Numbered from the stretch's first letter, positions 7,441 through 15,054 are shown. The stretch is 33,101 nucleotides of DNA from Candidatus Avelusimicrobium gallicola (GCA_020722185.1 DYLH01000006.1:1-33101); one strand, 5' to 3'. Notes: generated by a model not told the origin, from the letters alone. A program made the numbers and translations.

Positions 7441-8721
7441 ATGGATAAAATAAAAGCAGCAGTAAGCTTGCTTTTCTTAGCTTCGCTTTCTATGGCGGAA
7501 GTGAACTTTGACAGCGGCAAAGGTGTCAACATAGCTAGTGAGATGAAAAATGTTGACGGTATTCCGGTCCCTTCTTCAATTGATAATCCTATGTCTAAGG
7601 ATCAAAAGGAATGGACTGTAATGGTTTTCCTCAATTCCAAAAATAACTTGGAACGATTTGGAATTAAGGATATGAATGAGATGGAAATGGTGGGATCTTC
7701 TGATAAAGTGAACATAGTCGTAGAAATGGGGAGACTGGCTGGTTATGACTCATCCAATGGCGACTGGAAAGGTGTAAGGAGATTTCTGGTTGAAAAAGAT
7801 GCTGATACCAATATTGTAAATTCGCCAGTCGTTCAAGATTTAGGTGAAGTGGATATGGGTGATTACAAGAATCTCATAGAATTTGTCAAATGGGCCAAGA
7901 GCGCCTATCCGGCCAAAAAATATATGCTCATAGTGTGGAATCACGGCTCTGGCTGGGAGAAGAGCAGGGGCATAGTCACTAAGGGTATCTCTTATGATGA
8001 TGTTAGTGGAAATCACCTGACAACACCTCAGCTTGGCATAGCCCTTAAATCAGTCGGTAAAATTGATGTGTATGGATCTGATGCTTGCCTTATGCAGATG
8101 GCTGAAGTCATATATGAAATAAAGGACAATGTTAAATATATAGTAGGTTCGGAAGAGACTGAGCCCGGCGATGGTTACACATACAATGATTTGCTTGCTC
8201 CTCTCATAGCCAAGCCTACAATGGGAGCGGCCGAGCTTGCCAAACTTACGGTGGATGCCTATAGTGATCATTACAAAAATCAGGGAGAGGGATCAACTCA
8301 GTCATATGTAAGAGCTGAAAAAGTGGATGAATTCCTTAAACTGGTAAATGATTTTGCTTATGCCACAAGCCAAAGCGGAGAAAAGCAGATTATAAAGGAT
8401 GCAGTAAATCAGGCCCAAAGCTATGCTATAGCTGAAAATAAGGACTTCTATCATTTTCTTTCGCTTGTGGTTGGCAAGACACAAAATGCGGATGTCAAAG
8501 CTAAAGGCCAGGCTCTTATGACTTTTATAAAAGACAAATTAGTTGCCCATAGCAGACACACTGATAGCCAAGGTGGATGGTGGGGACCTGTCTCTTATGA
8601 AAATTCTCATGGTGTATCTGTGTACTTACCCTCTTCAGGAATGGGTGCTGGTTATGATGAGCTTGGTTGGTCTAAATATTCAAATTGGGATGAATTCATA
8701 AAGTGGTATCAAGCTCAATAA
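7441..8721 (+). CDS. Secreted clostripain-like (C11) cysteine protease, paralogue
   Basis: The 426-residue protein has a signal peptide (MDKIKAAVSLLFLASLSMA). It has the same core as the divergent neighbour: WTVMVFLNSKNNLE, His168 in VWNHGSGW, Cys216 in GSDACLMQMAEV, then IVGSEETEPGDGYTY. The two proteins align well through the catalytic half and diverge in the C-terminal half. This suggests a local inverted duplication followed by specialisation. AAAGGAGG upstream is the strongest ribosome binding site seen in the window, so high expression is likely. A strong terminator follows the stop by 36 bases. Confidence 0.9.
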   Translation: MDKIKAAVSLLFLASLSMAEVNFDSGKGVNIASEMKNVDGIPVPSSIDNPMSKDQKEWTVMVFLNSKNNLERFGIKDMNEMEMVGSSDKVNIVVEMGRLAGYDSSNGDWKGVRRFLVEKDADTNIVNSPVVQDLGEVDMGDYKNLIEFVKWAKSAYPAKKYMLIVWNHGSGWEKSRGIVTKGISYDDVSGNHLTTPQLGIALKSVGKIDVYGSDACLMQMAEVIYEIKDNVKYIVGSEETEPGDGYTYNDLLAPLIAKPTMGAAELAKLTVDAYSDHYKNQGEGSTQSYVRAEKVDEFLKLVNDFAYATSQSGEKQIIKDAVNQAQSYAIAENKDFYHFLSLVVGKTQNADVKAKGQALMTFIKDKLVAHSRHTDSQGGWWGPVSYENSHGVSVYLPSSGMGAGYDELGWSKYSNWDEFIKWYQAQ

Positions 8722-8757
8722 AAATTGTGTTTTGAGAAAGGGTGTGGTAAATAATAG

Positions 8758-8795
8758 TTGCGGGGAACCTTTATTCGGTTCCCCGCAAAATTTTT
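8758..8795 (+). terminator. Rho-independent terminator after the C11 protease
   Basis: A perfect 12-bp stem TTGCGGGGAACC / GGTTCCCCGCAA with a 7-base loop (8758-8788) is followed by AATTTTT. The two stem arms are exactly complementary. Confidence 0.92.
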
Positions 8796-8826
8796 AATGA
8801 GTAGTCAGGATTTCCGCCTTCCAAAC

Positions 8827-8887
8827 CTTGTTTTTTGCCTCATTTACATTAGAAATGCTCTAAAATTCAGGCTCAGTAGACAATTCT
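8827..8887. repeat. Dispersed repeat, copy 2
   Basis: This is the second copy of the repeat at 229-296. Its 37-base core is 8839-8875, with two mismatches against copy 1, and there is shared flanking sequence on both sides. It lies between the C11 terminator and the peptide-modification operon. On the minus strand the ATG within it opens only a 12-codon frame. Confidence 0.75.
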
Positions 8888-8914
8888 AAGGGCTCCTTTT
8901 ATTTAATAATGTGA

Positions 8915-8920
8915 TAAAAT
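8915..8920 (+). promoter_or_regulatory. -10 box for the peptide-modification operon
   Basis: TAAAAT preceded by TGA forms an extended -10 (TGN-TAAAAT) that ends 8 bases before the ATG at 8929. There is no clear -35 and no ribosome binding site, so the transcript is probably leaderless or nearly so. Confidence 0.35.
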
Positions 8921-8928
8921 ACATTTAT

Positions 8929-9489
8929 ATGCTAAAGTATGCGTTTTTATTGATTGTATTTCTTTTTCCTCTTTATTGTCTTTCTCAAGATAAATCTTTT
9001 CATCGGCCAGATCCACAGGGCATAGTAGATTTTCTTTCAGGAAAAATAAATCTTTCCACTGAGCAAAAGGGAAAGATTAAAAAAGCTATTGAAAAAAAAG
9101 CGGCTGAATTTGATAAAGTAAATGCCAAATATTTAAAAAAAAATGAAGAGATAGCCGCCATAAAAAAGGAAATACTGCCTCTTGAATCAAAAATGGTTGA
9201 AATATACAATTCATTGCCGGAAACTGTAATAGCTTTCCTCGACGATGCTCAAAAGGCAAAATTCGATGAATTGAGAAAGCCAAAGAAAAAACCAGAACCC
9301 CCGGCAGTGGATAAAAACAATGACAAAAGTGAAAATAAAATTTCAGCTAAAAAGAAAATAAAAAAAATAAAAAGACCGCCCACTTCTCTAACTAAACCTG
9401 TCACAGAATCCATTGCAGAAAATAAAGAGGCAAATGCCTCCACCCCTGATAAAGTTAAAGAACAGGAATTGGATATTTTCTATCCATGA
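8929..9489 (+). CDS. Exported helical protein, possibly Spy/CpxP-like
   Basis: The 186-residue protein is first in the peptide-modification operon. A signal peptide covers about residues 1-20 (MLKYAFLLIVFLFPLYCLS). It is followed by an amphipathic helical region with INLSTEQKGKIKKAIEKK and, later, FLDDAQKAKFDEL. The two 'L..eQ/dd.Q' motifs resemble the LTxxQ repeats of Spy/CpxP-type periplasmic chaperones. The last 80 residues are Lys/Pro-rich low complexity. I start at ATG 8929 rather than GTG 8911. The stop overlaps the next gene's ATGATG. Whether it takes part in peptide maturation or export is unknown. Confidence 0.6.
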   Translation: MLKYAFLLIVFLFPLYCLSQDKSFHRPDPQGIVDFLSGKINLSTEQKGKIKKAIEKKAAEFDKVNAKYLKKNEEIAAIKKEILPLESKMVEIYNSLPETVIAFLDDAQKAKFDELRKPKKKPEPPAVDKNNDKSENKISAKKKIKKIKRPPTSLTKPVTESIAENKEANASTPDKVKEQELDIFYP

Positions 9490-10253
9490 TGAAAATAAGA
9501 TTGGCTGAGACAGTTTTTGATTTACATATTGAAGATAAAAAATTTTTAAAAAAGTGCCTCGACAGATATGGTGGCTTTCTAAGCGAGGATGCCGCAGATA
9601 TTCATATAAATGTTTTGCTTAATGAATTTGATTCCCTTCCGGGCGAGCCTGAAGTCAAAGTGAATAAAATTTTATCTATAAAAAGGAGCGACTTCTCTTT
9701 TTATATAAGAAATAAAAAAGGTGTTCTTAATATACGCCCCTCAGTATATTCGCTTGACTCTTTTTTGAGAGTATTTACATCCTGTATTTTTATGGAAAAA
9801 CAAATAATTCTTTTGCATGCCTGCGCCGCTTTTAAAAATGGAAAATGCTTTCTCTTCCCCGGAATTTCAGGCACGGGGAAAAGCACAATATCGAGAATTC
9901 TTCAAAAATCAAATTTTGATATTCTTTCAGATGAACTTGTTTTTGTTAAAATCATAAATAACAATGTGGAGGTTTTTTCATCTCCGTTTTGGGGTGAGAT
10001 GAAGGGCAAAGGGAAATACCTAAAAGCTAAGTTAAGCAAGATTTACTTCTTGAAAAAATCACCTTTATTTAAGAGAGAGCCATGCTCTAAATCTCAATCA
10101 GTTTCTTTGCTACTTAAAACTGTAATGAATTTTGTGGAACAAAAAAAAAGGAAAGCTTCTTTGCTTGATTTGATTGCTAAATTATGTTTCTCTTCTAAAA
10201 GCGAATTTCTTTTTTTCAATAAAAGGGACAATTCTTTTGCTAAATTACTATAA
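9486..10253 (+). CDS. HPr-kinase-like P-loop protein of a peptide-modification cassette
   Basis: The 255-residue protein has a Walker A box in FPGISGTGKSTIS (about residues 123-136). It is preceded by a strand-rich HACAAFKNGKCFL and followed by FDILSDELVFV. This is the arrangement of the HPr-kinase/phosphorylase C-terminal domain found in HprK-like proteins of radical-SAM peptide cassettes, such as ScmC of the SynChlorMet type. True HprK is longer and acts on HPr; no HPr is encoded here. The first ~100 residues resemble no catalytic domain I know. It probably acts in the cytoplasm on the peptide or a partner. Very A/T-rich, with many AAA and TTT codons. Confidence 0.75.
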   Translation: MMKIRLAETVFDLHIEDKKFLKKCLDRYGGFLSEDAADIHINVLLNEFDSLPGEPEVKVNKILSIKRSDFSFYIRNKKGVLNIRPSVYSLDSFLRVFTSCIFMEKQIILLHACAAFKNGKCFLFPGISGTGKSTISRILQKSNFDILSDELVFVKIINNNVEVFSSPFWGEMKGKGKYLKAKLSKIYFLKKSPLFKREPCSKSQSVSLLLKTVMNFVEQKKRKASLLDLIAKLCFSSKSEFLFFNKRDNSFAKLL

Positions 10254-10254
10254 T
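10225..10254 (+). promoter_or_regulatory. Possible internal promoter before the pqqD-like gene
   Basis: TATAAT (10249-10254) is a perfect -10 box exactly 6 bases before the ATG at 10261. GGGACA (10225-10230) lies 18 bases upstream and matches 4 of 6 -35 positions. It would give a leaderless transcript carrying the recognition protein, precursor, peptidase and maturase separately from the first two genes. Confidence 0.45.
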
Positions 10255-10260
10255 TTGAAT

Positions 10261-10515
10261 ATGAGATTTAAAAAATCGGAAAATATAATTCACAGAAAGA
10301 TAGGCGAGGAGTATTTTTTGATAGATTCTTCAAGAGATGAACTCCATGCTTTTAATGAAACAGGCAATTTAATATGGGAACTTTTTATGAAAGGATTAAA
10401 TAAAACTCAAATAGCAGATAGGCTTTCTAAAATATATGAGATAAATGATAGAGAAGCAATAAAAGATATTGAGGAATTCATTATAGAACTTAAAAATAAA
10501 GGGATAGTAGAATGA
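10261..10515 (+). CDS. PqqD-like peptide recognition protein (RRE)
   Basis: The 84-residue protein matches the PqqD fold. It has an N-terminal strand region (IIHRKIGEEYFLIDSSRDELHAF), then NETGNLIWELF, a short helix with TQIADRLSKIYEI, and a C-terminal helix DIEEFIIELKNKGIVE. PqqD-like RiPP recognition elements bind the leader of a precursor peptide and present it to a radical SAM enzyme. The ORF-track start at 10174 lies inside the upstream gene. I use ATG 10261, which starts directly at the conserved region. Its TGA overlaps the precursor's ATG (ATGA), coupling the two. Confidence 0.88.
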   Translation: MRFKKSENIIHRKIGEEYFLIDSSRDELHAFNETGNLIWELFMKGLNKTQIADRLSKIYEINDREAIKDIEEFIIELKNKGIVE

Positions 10516-10646
10516 AAAAGAAAAAATATGAAAAGCCAGTTGTAAAAACAGAAAAAATTTTTGAAAAAGCAGCCCTTGCCTGCGGAAAATGCCTAACAGG
10601 TCCCACGAATCAGCTCGCATGCAGAATGTTGAGGAAAAGATCTTGA
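10512..10646 (+). CDS. Putative RiPP precursor peptide (44 aa), not in ORF track
   Basis: The gene encodes a 44-residue peptide. The first half, MKKKKYEKPVVKTEKIFEKA, is a Lys-rich leader with a K-Y-x-K-P-x-V element typical of precursors for PqqD/radical-SAM systems. An ALACGKC junction follows, with Cys24 and Cys27, then a short core containing GPTNQLAC (Cys37) and a basic tail RMLRKRS. It sits directly between the PqqD-like protein (ATGA overlap) and the S24/S26-like peptidase, whose ATG falls within its last 28 bases, and upstream of the SPASM maturase. It has no signal peptide. Likely chemistry is thioether (Cys sulfur to carbon) or C-C bond formation, but the product is unknown. Confidence 0.8.
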   Translation: MKKKKYEKPVVKTEKIFEKAALACGKCLTGPTNQLACRMLRKRS

Positions 10647-10981
10647 TAAAAGCTGTAAAACTTTATGGATCCAGTATGTTCCCATTTTACAAAAGTGGGG
10701 AGACAATTTTGTGTAGTACTTGCTTTGACAAGAAAAAACTTAAAATAGGGGATTGCGTCATATACGATATGAATGGCGGACTTTATCTTCACCGAATAGA
10801 AAAAATACAAAAAGAAGGAATAGTTTTTTCCAATGATGATGATTTGCCCGCTCATTTCGTGAAGTGGGAGCAGGTGAAGGCTGTGCCGGTGAAAAAAAAT
10901 ATTTTTTCTGATTTTTTTGAAAAATTTTTCTCAGTATTACTTAAAAAAATGAGAAAAATAAAGGCCTTTCTCCAAATTTGA
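10619..10981 (+). CDS. S24/S26-like serine peptidase of the cassette
   Basis: The 120-residue protein has the signal-peptidase-like motif YGSSMFPFYKSGE with the likely nucleophile Ser. KIGDCVIYDMNGGLYLHRIEKI and an FSNDDD segment follow. The expected general base of SPase I is Lys, but here the aligned residue in YLHRI is His, as in SipW/Sec11-type enzymes. No transmembrane helix is obvious, so it may be cytoplasmic and could remove the precursor leader. The ATG at 10619 overlaps the precursor gene by 28 bases. The ORF-track ATG at 10589 would overlap it more; neither has a clear ribosome binding site, so translational coupling is likely. Confidence 0.75.
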   Translation: MQNVEEKILIKAVKLYGSSMFPFYKSGETILCSTCFDKKKLKIGDCVIYDMNGGLYLHRIEKIQKEGIVFSNDDDLPAHFVKWEQVKAVPVKKNIFSDFFEKFFSVLLKKMRKIKAFLQI

Positions 10982-10985
10982 TTTT

Positions 10986-12035
10986 ATGTCAGCAAAATTT
11001 AGTGATGACTTGATGGGCAGATTAAACGAAATTTCTATTGTTAAAAAAATACCTTTGACAGCGACTTTTGAATTGACATATAGATGCCCTCTCTCTTGCG
11101 CGCACTGCTATTTGCCAGAGACTTCAAAACGAAGGCCTATAAAAAAAGAATTGACTACAGAGCAAATTGAAAAGATATTGTGTCAATTGTCAGAAATTGG
11201 AGTTTTCAGTGTGGTATTAACCGGTGGGGAGCCCCTTTTAAGAAAAGATATATTTCATTTCTGTAAATATGCCAAATTGAAGGGTATTGAGCCTATTCTT
11301 TATAGCACACTGCTTTTGGCTAATGAGGAAATACTTAAAAAACTATATTCAAGCGGTTTGCGCAAAATAGAAGTGAGTTTATACGGCAATAAAAAAATAC
11401 ATGAAAGCGTAAGCAAAATGAAGGGCTCATTTCCCATAACTTTAAAAAATATATTATTGGCTAAAAAAATTGGATTCAAAGTAAAAATAAAAACTCCATT
11501 GATGTCTATAAACTCAAATTATATTTCAAAACTTAGAAAATTCTCCATTAAAAATGGCTTTGCCTTTTCTCTAGATACTATGCTCACTCCTGCAAATGAT
11601 GGGAAAATGGCGCCTGAAGAGTTGATTGTTTCAAAAGGAGAACTTAAAAAAGTCTTTTTAGAACTGATAGCAAAAGGCGATGTTAAGATAAATAAAACTT
11701 TAAGTCAAAATTCTAATGAGGAATTCCCTATATGTTCAGCCGGTTTTAACACTTTGGGCATAAATCCCTATGGAGAGCTTTTGCCCTGTATTCAATTCCC
11801 ATGGTCATTTGGGAATTTGAAAAAGCACTCACTAAAAAAATTGTGGACTGGTGAAAGAGCGGAAGATTTCAGAAAAAAGATCTTGAAAAATCCGGATAAA
11901 TGTAGGGGATGTAAGGTGTCAGATTATTGCTCATTTTGTCCTGGAATTTCATATATCACAGAGAAAAAGATACAGCCTTACAAAGAGGCATGTTTACACG
12001 CATCTATAATGGCCAAAGCTTACAGCAAATCATAA
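10986..12035 (+). CDS. Radical SAM/SPASM peptide maturase
   Basis: The 349-residue protein has the [4Fe-4S]-SAM motif CPLSCAHC (Cys34, 38, 41) in LTYRCPLSCAHCYLP. LTGGEPLLR follows near residue 80. A C-terminal SPASM domain has Cys at about 250, 268, 306, 309, 315, 318 and 336 (CSAGFNTLGINPYGELLPC, CRGCKVSDYCSFCPG). Seven cysteines fit two auxiliary Fe-S clusters, as in PqqE and sactionine synthases. It starts 4 bases after the peptidase stop with no ribosome binding site. It is the likely modifying enzyme for the 44-residue peptide. Oxygen sensitivity fits an anaerobic host. Confidence 0.92.
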   Translation: MSAKFSDDLMGRLNEISIVKKIPLTATFELTYRCPLSCAHCYLPETSKRRPIKKELTTEQIEKILCQLSEIGVFSVVLTGGEPLLRKDIFHFCKYAKLKGIEPILYSTLLLANEEILKKLYSSGLRKIEVSLYGNKKIHESVSKMKGSFPITLKNILLAKKIGFKVKIKTPLMSINSNYISKLRKFSIKNGFAFSLDTMLTPANDGKMAPEELIVSKGELKKVFLELIAKGDVKINKTLSQNSNEEFPICSAGFNTLGINPYGELLPCIQFPWSFGNLKKHSLKKLWTGERAEDFRKKILKNPDKCRGCKVSDYCSFCPGISYITEKKIQPYKEACLHASIMAKAYSKS

Positions 12036-12099
12036 AATGTAAAGCAGACAATAGTTCCATTGGCTAGGGGAGCTTTTTCCGCTTCTCTCTCTAAGAGTG

Positions 12100-13092
12100 T
12101 TATTTTATCTCATAGGTTTCGTTTGGCGGAAAAATATCTTCAAGCCAATTAGGTTTTTGTTTGGCAGAATTCCTTGAATAATACAGCTCTTCCATTGAAG
12201 GCTTTTCCTTTTTGATGAATATACCTATAGGCATAGGGAAATCTGGCTGAGAAAGTCCAGAGACTATATAAGCCATATCAGTATTGGTGTAGTCGTAAAT
12301 TGTCAAATCTTTTGGCGGAGATTTTGGATCAAATTCCAATATCTGCGGTTTTGAGCCTTTTATCACAATTGCTTTATTCTTCTCCTTACCAAAAATCATT
12401 GGCTTGCCATGCTCTATTTTTACCGTGTAGTCTTCCTTGGTTTGAGGACTTTTGTAGGTGTCAAATTCCTTTTCTGTGAATACAATGCATTTCTGCATTA
12501 TCTCCACAAATGATGTGCCTTTGTGAAGAGCGCTTTCTTTGAGTATTTGCGATGTGAAATTCAAATCATTGTCCATACCTCTTGCCACAAAGCCGCATCC
12601 AACTGATGTGGCAAAATTAGCAGGATTGAATGGATAATCCAGGTTACCTAGTGGGGTTGTTTTTGTCTTTGAGCCATGTAGAGTCGTGGGAGAGGCCTGT
12701 CCTTTTGTCAGAGCGTAAATTCTATTGTTGAATAGAATTATCTTAAGACCTATGTTTTTTCTTATGGCATGTATCATATGATTGCCGCCTATTGAAAGAC
12801 CATCTCCATCTCCGGTTATAACCCAGACAAAGAGATCTGGATTTGACAGCTTTACACCTGTGGCTATGGCCGGAGCTCTGCCATGAATTGAGTGGAATCC
12901 ATAAGTATTTACATAGTATGGAAAACGACTGGAGCAGCCTATACCGGAGATAATGGCATATTTTTCATGTGGCAAATTCAACTCTGCCAGAACTCTTTGA
13001 ACCATTGTCAGTATTCCGAAATTTCCACAGCCGGGACACCATTTTACCGGAAGGCCTGATGAAAAATCTTTAGCTATAAGTTTTTTTTCCAT
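12100..13092 (-). CDS. korB: 2-oxoglutarate:ferredoxin oxidoreductase, beta subunit
   Basis: The 330-residue TPP-binding subunit has KWCPGCGNFGIL (cluster-ligand cysteines), SGIGCSSRFPYY and HGRAPAIATG. The TPP/Mg motif follows as VITGDGDGLSIGGNH...NNRIYALTKGQASPT. This set is typical of KorB and closely related 2-oxoacid oxidoreductase beta subunits. It converts 2-oxoglutarate and CoA to succinyl-CoA, passing electrons to ferredoxin. It lies 20 bases downstream of korA with an AAGGAG ribosome binding site. Substrate choice (2-oxoglutarate rather than pyruvate) is inferred from the family pattern and the sucCD neighbours. Confidence 0.88.
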   Translation of the reverse strand: MEKKLIAKDFSSGLPVKWCPGCGNFGILTMVQRVLAELNLPHEKYAIISGIGCSSRFPYYVNTYGFHSIHGRAPAIATGVKLSNPDLFVWVITGDGDGLSIGGNHMIHAIRKNIGLKIILFNNRIYALTKGQASPTTLHGSKTKTTPLGNLDYPFNPANFATSVGCGFVARGMDNDLNFTSQILKESALHKGTSFVEIMQKCIVFTEKEFDTYKSPQTKEDYTVKIEHGKPMIFGKEKNKAIVIKGSKPQILEFDPKSPPKDLTIYDYTNTDMAYIVSGLSQPDFPMPIGIFIKKEKPSMEELYYSRNSAKQKPNWLEDIFPPNETYEIK

Positions 13093-13112
13093 AAAATCTC
13101 CTTAACAGAGCT

Positions 13113-14954
13113 TTAAATATTTTCCTTTATCGCTTTTAATACATCGTCTGAGTTAATAGGCATACCCATCACCTTATTAAACTGGATTGGGGATATGAGA
13201 TATTTTGACCTGATTAAGAAAGCAAGCTGCCCTTCATTTTCCTCAGGTATGAGAACCTTTTTAAATTTTGACATTTTTTCGCCAAGATCTGCTGGCAGAG
13301 GGTTTATAAATCTCAAATTTATAGAAGAGACTTTGATGCCTTTTTCTCTGGCTTCTTTTACTGCGGTGTTTACGGCTCCATAAGTTGAGCCCCAGCTGAG
13401 AATAAGTAAATCGCCTCTACTCTCTCCGTCTATTTTTGTTGGTTCTATTTCTTTCGCTATGCCCTCTATTTTCTTTCTTCTTATATCAGTCATTTTTTGG
13501 TGATTTTCTGGGTCATAACTTATATTTCCTGTTTCTCCGCTTTTTTCAAGGCCTCCCAATCTATGTTCATATCCTTTGAGGCCAGCATATGCCCATGGCC
13601 TTGAAAGAGTTTTTTCATCCCTCATATAAGGAGTGAATTTCTCAGGTTCTGGCATAAAAGGAAGTTCGAAATCTTTTAGTTCTTCTTTTTTAGGTATTTC
13701 AAATGGTTCAGATCCATTTGCTATGTAGGCGGAAGAAAGAACTATGACAGGAGTCATATATTTCACCGATATTCTGGCGGCCTCATATACGGTGTTGAAA
13801 CAGTCTGCCGGGCTTCTGGCTGCCATCACGACTATGGGGCTTTCCCCATGCCTGCCGAAGACAGCTTGAAACAAATCTGATTGCTCAGTTTTGGTTGGCA
13901 AACCTGTGGAAGGTCCTCCCCTCTGTACATCTATTATAAGCATGGGCAGTTCTGTCATGACCGCAAGGCCTATGGCCTCTGATTTAAGCGAGAGTCCCGG
14001 CCCGCTTGTCCCCGTTGCGGAAAGACAACCAGCAAAGGAAGCTCCTATCGATGAACAGGCGGCCGCTATCTCATCTTCAGCCTGAAAAACTACAATATCA
14101 TCGCTGGCATATTTGCTAAGTGTTTGAAGTATCTCTGTAGCGGGCGTTATAGGGTAAGAACCATAAAAAAGCTTTCTGCCAAGTTTTCTGGAAGCGGCTA
14201 TCAAAGCGGTGGCGGCAGCTTCATTGCCCGTGATATTTTTGTATTTGCCGGGCTTAGAATTCTTTTTCTCGACATGGAATCTCAAATCAAAAATCTCTGT
14301 GTTTTCGGCATAGTTATATCCAGCAAAAAGAGCGTTTCTGTTGGCTGAAAGCACTTGCGGAAGTCTGGCAAATTTTTTTTCAAGCCATTTATTGGTAGGC
14401 TCTATAGGCATATCGTATATCCAATATATCACGCCAAGCATAAAGAAATTTCTGCATTTGAGGATCTGAGCGGGAGCAAGAGCAGAGTCGCTTAAAGCTT
14501 CTTGGACCAGTGAATTGGCTGGAATGGACAATACTCTGTAATTTGAAAGAGAGCCGTCTTCAAGAGGATTGGTTTTGTATCCGGCTTTTTGGCAGGCTTC
14601 TAAAGTGAAGGCATCACCATTGGCTATTATCATAGCTCCCCTATCTATAGTTTTAAGATTTACGGCCATGGCTGCGGGATTCATCGCTACAAGAACCTCA
14701 GCTTTGCTACCAGGAGTCATAACCGATTCATCTCCGAAAGCTATCTGAAATCCGCTTACTCCGCTTAGAGATCCAAGAGGAGCCCTTATTTCAGCTGGAT
14801 AGTCAGGAAGAGTGCTTAGCTTGCTTCCTGCTACTGCTGTGGCATTGGCAAACTGAGATCCCACAACCTGTATTCCATCGCCAGAGTCTCCTGCAAATTT
14901 TATGACTGCTATTTTCTTTTTTTGTACTTGAATCTTCTTGTGTTTTTTTTCCAT
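13113..14954 (-). CDS. korA: 2-oxoglutarate:ferredoxin oxidoreductase, fused gamma-alpha subunit
   Basis: This 613-residue protein joins the gamma domain (residues ~15-195: KFAGDSGDGIQVVGSQFA, DYPAEIRAPLGSLSGVSGFQI) to the alpha domain (from ~240: YGSYPITPATEILQ, ATGTSGPGLSLKSEAIGLA, VQRGGPSTGLPTKTEQSDL). The fused order is common for KorA. No ferredoxin-like delta subunit is encoded beside it, so electrons probably go to free ferredoxin. GAGGAA lies upstream on the minus strand. It is divergent from sucC. Confidence 0.9.
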   Translation of the reverse strand: MEKKHKKIQVQKKKIAVIKFAGDSGDGIQVVGSQFANATAVAGSKLSTLPDYPAEIRAPLGSLSGVSGFQIAFGDESVMTPGSKAEVLVAMNPAAMAVNLKTIDRGAMIIANGDAFTLEACQKAGYKTNPLEDGSLSNYRVLSIPANSLVQEALSDSALAPAQILKCRNFFMLGVIYWIYDMPIEPTNKWLEKKFARLPQVLSANRNALFAGYNYAENTEIFDLRFHVEKKNSKPGKYKNITGNEAAATALIAASRKLGRKLFYGSYPITPATEILQTLSKYASDDIVVFQAEDEIAAACSSIGASFAGCLSATGTSGPGLSLKSEAIGLAVMTELPMLIIDVQRGGPSTGLPTKTEQSDLFQAVFGRHGESPIVVMAARSPADCFNTVYEAARISVKYMTPVIVLSSAYIANGSEPFEIPKKEELKDFELPFMPEPEKFTPYMRDEKTLSRPWAYAGLKGYEHRLGGLEKSGETGNISYDPENHQKMTDIRRKKIEGIAKEIEPTKIDGESRGDLLILSWGSTYGAVNTAVKEAREKGIKVSSINLRFINPLPADLGEKMSKFKKVLIPEENEGQLAFLIRSKYLISPIQFNKVMGMPINSDDVLKAIKENI

Positions 14955-15025
14955 ATATTCCTCAGAAGAACTTTCTTTAATAAAAGAGCTATAATTTAGT
15001 ATATTTATATAGAGTCCATGAGATT

Positions 15026-15054
15026 ATATTACAATTTATTCGCCTTTTTATCAA
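15026..15054 (-). promoter_or_regulatory. Promoter for korAB
   Basis: On the minus strand, TTGATA (complement of 15049-15054), a 17-base spacer and TAATAT (15026-15031) lie about 70 bases before korA. A plus-strand TATAAT at 14990-14995 could serve sucC but has no good -35 partner. Confidence 0.4.

Noticed and set aside
10174-10515. 113-aa version of the PqqD-like protein starting at 10174
   Set aside because: The extra 29 codons lie inside the HprK-like gene and resemble no PqqD N-terminus; ATG 10261 fits the family length.
12065-12095. Hairpin between the radical SAM gene and korB as a bidirectional terminator
   Set aside because: GGGGAGC / GCTTCTC pairs only with two wobbles, and no T run follows on either side.
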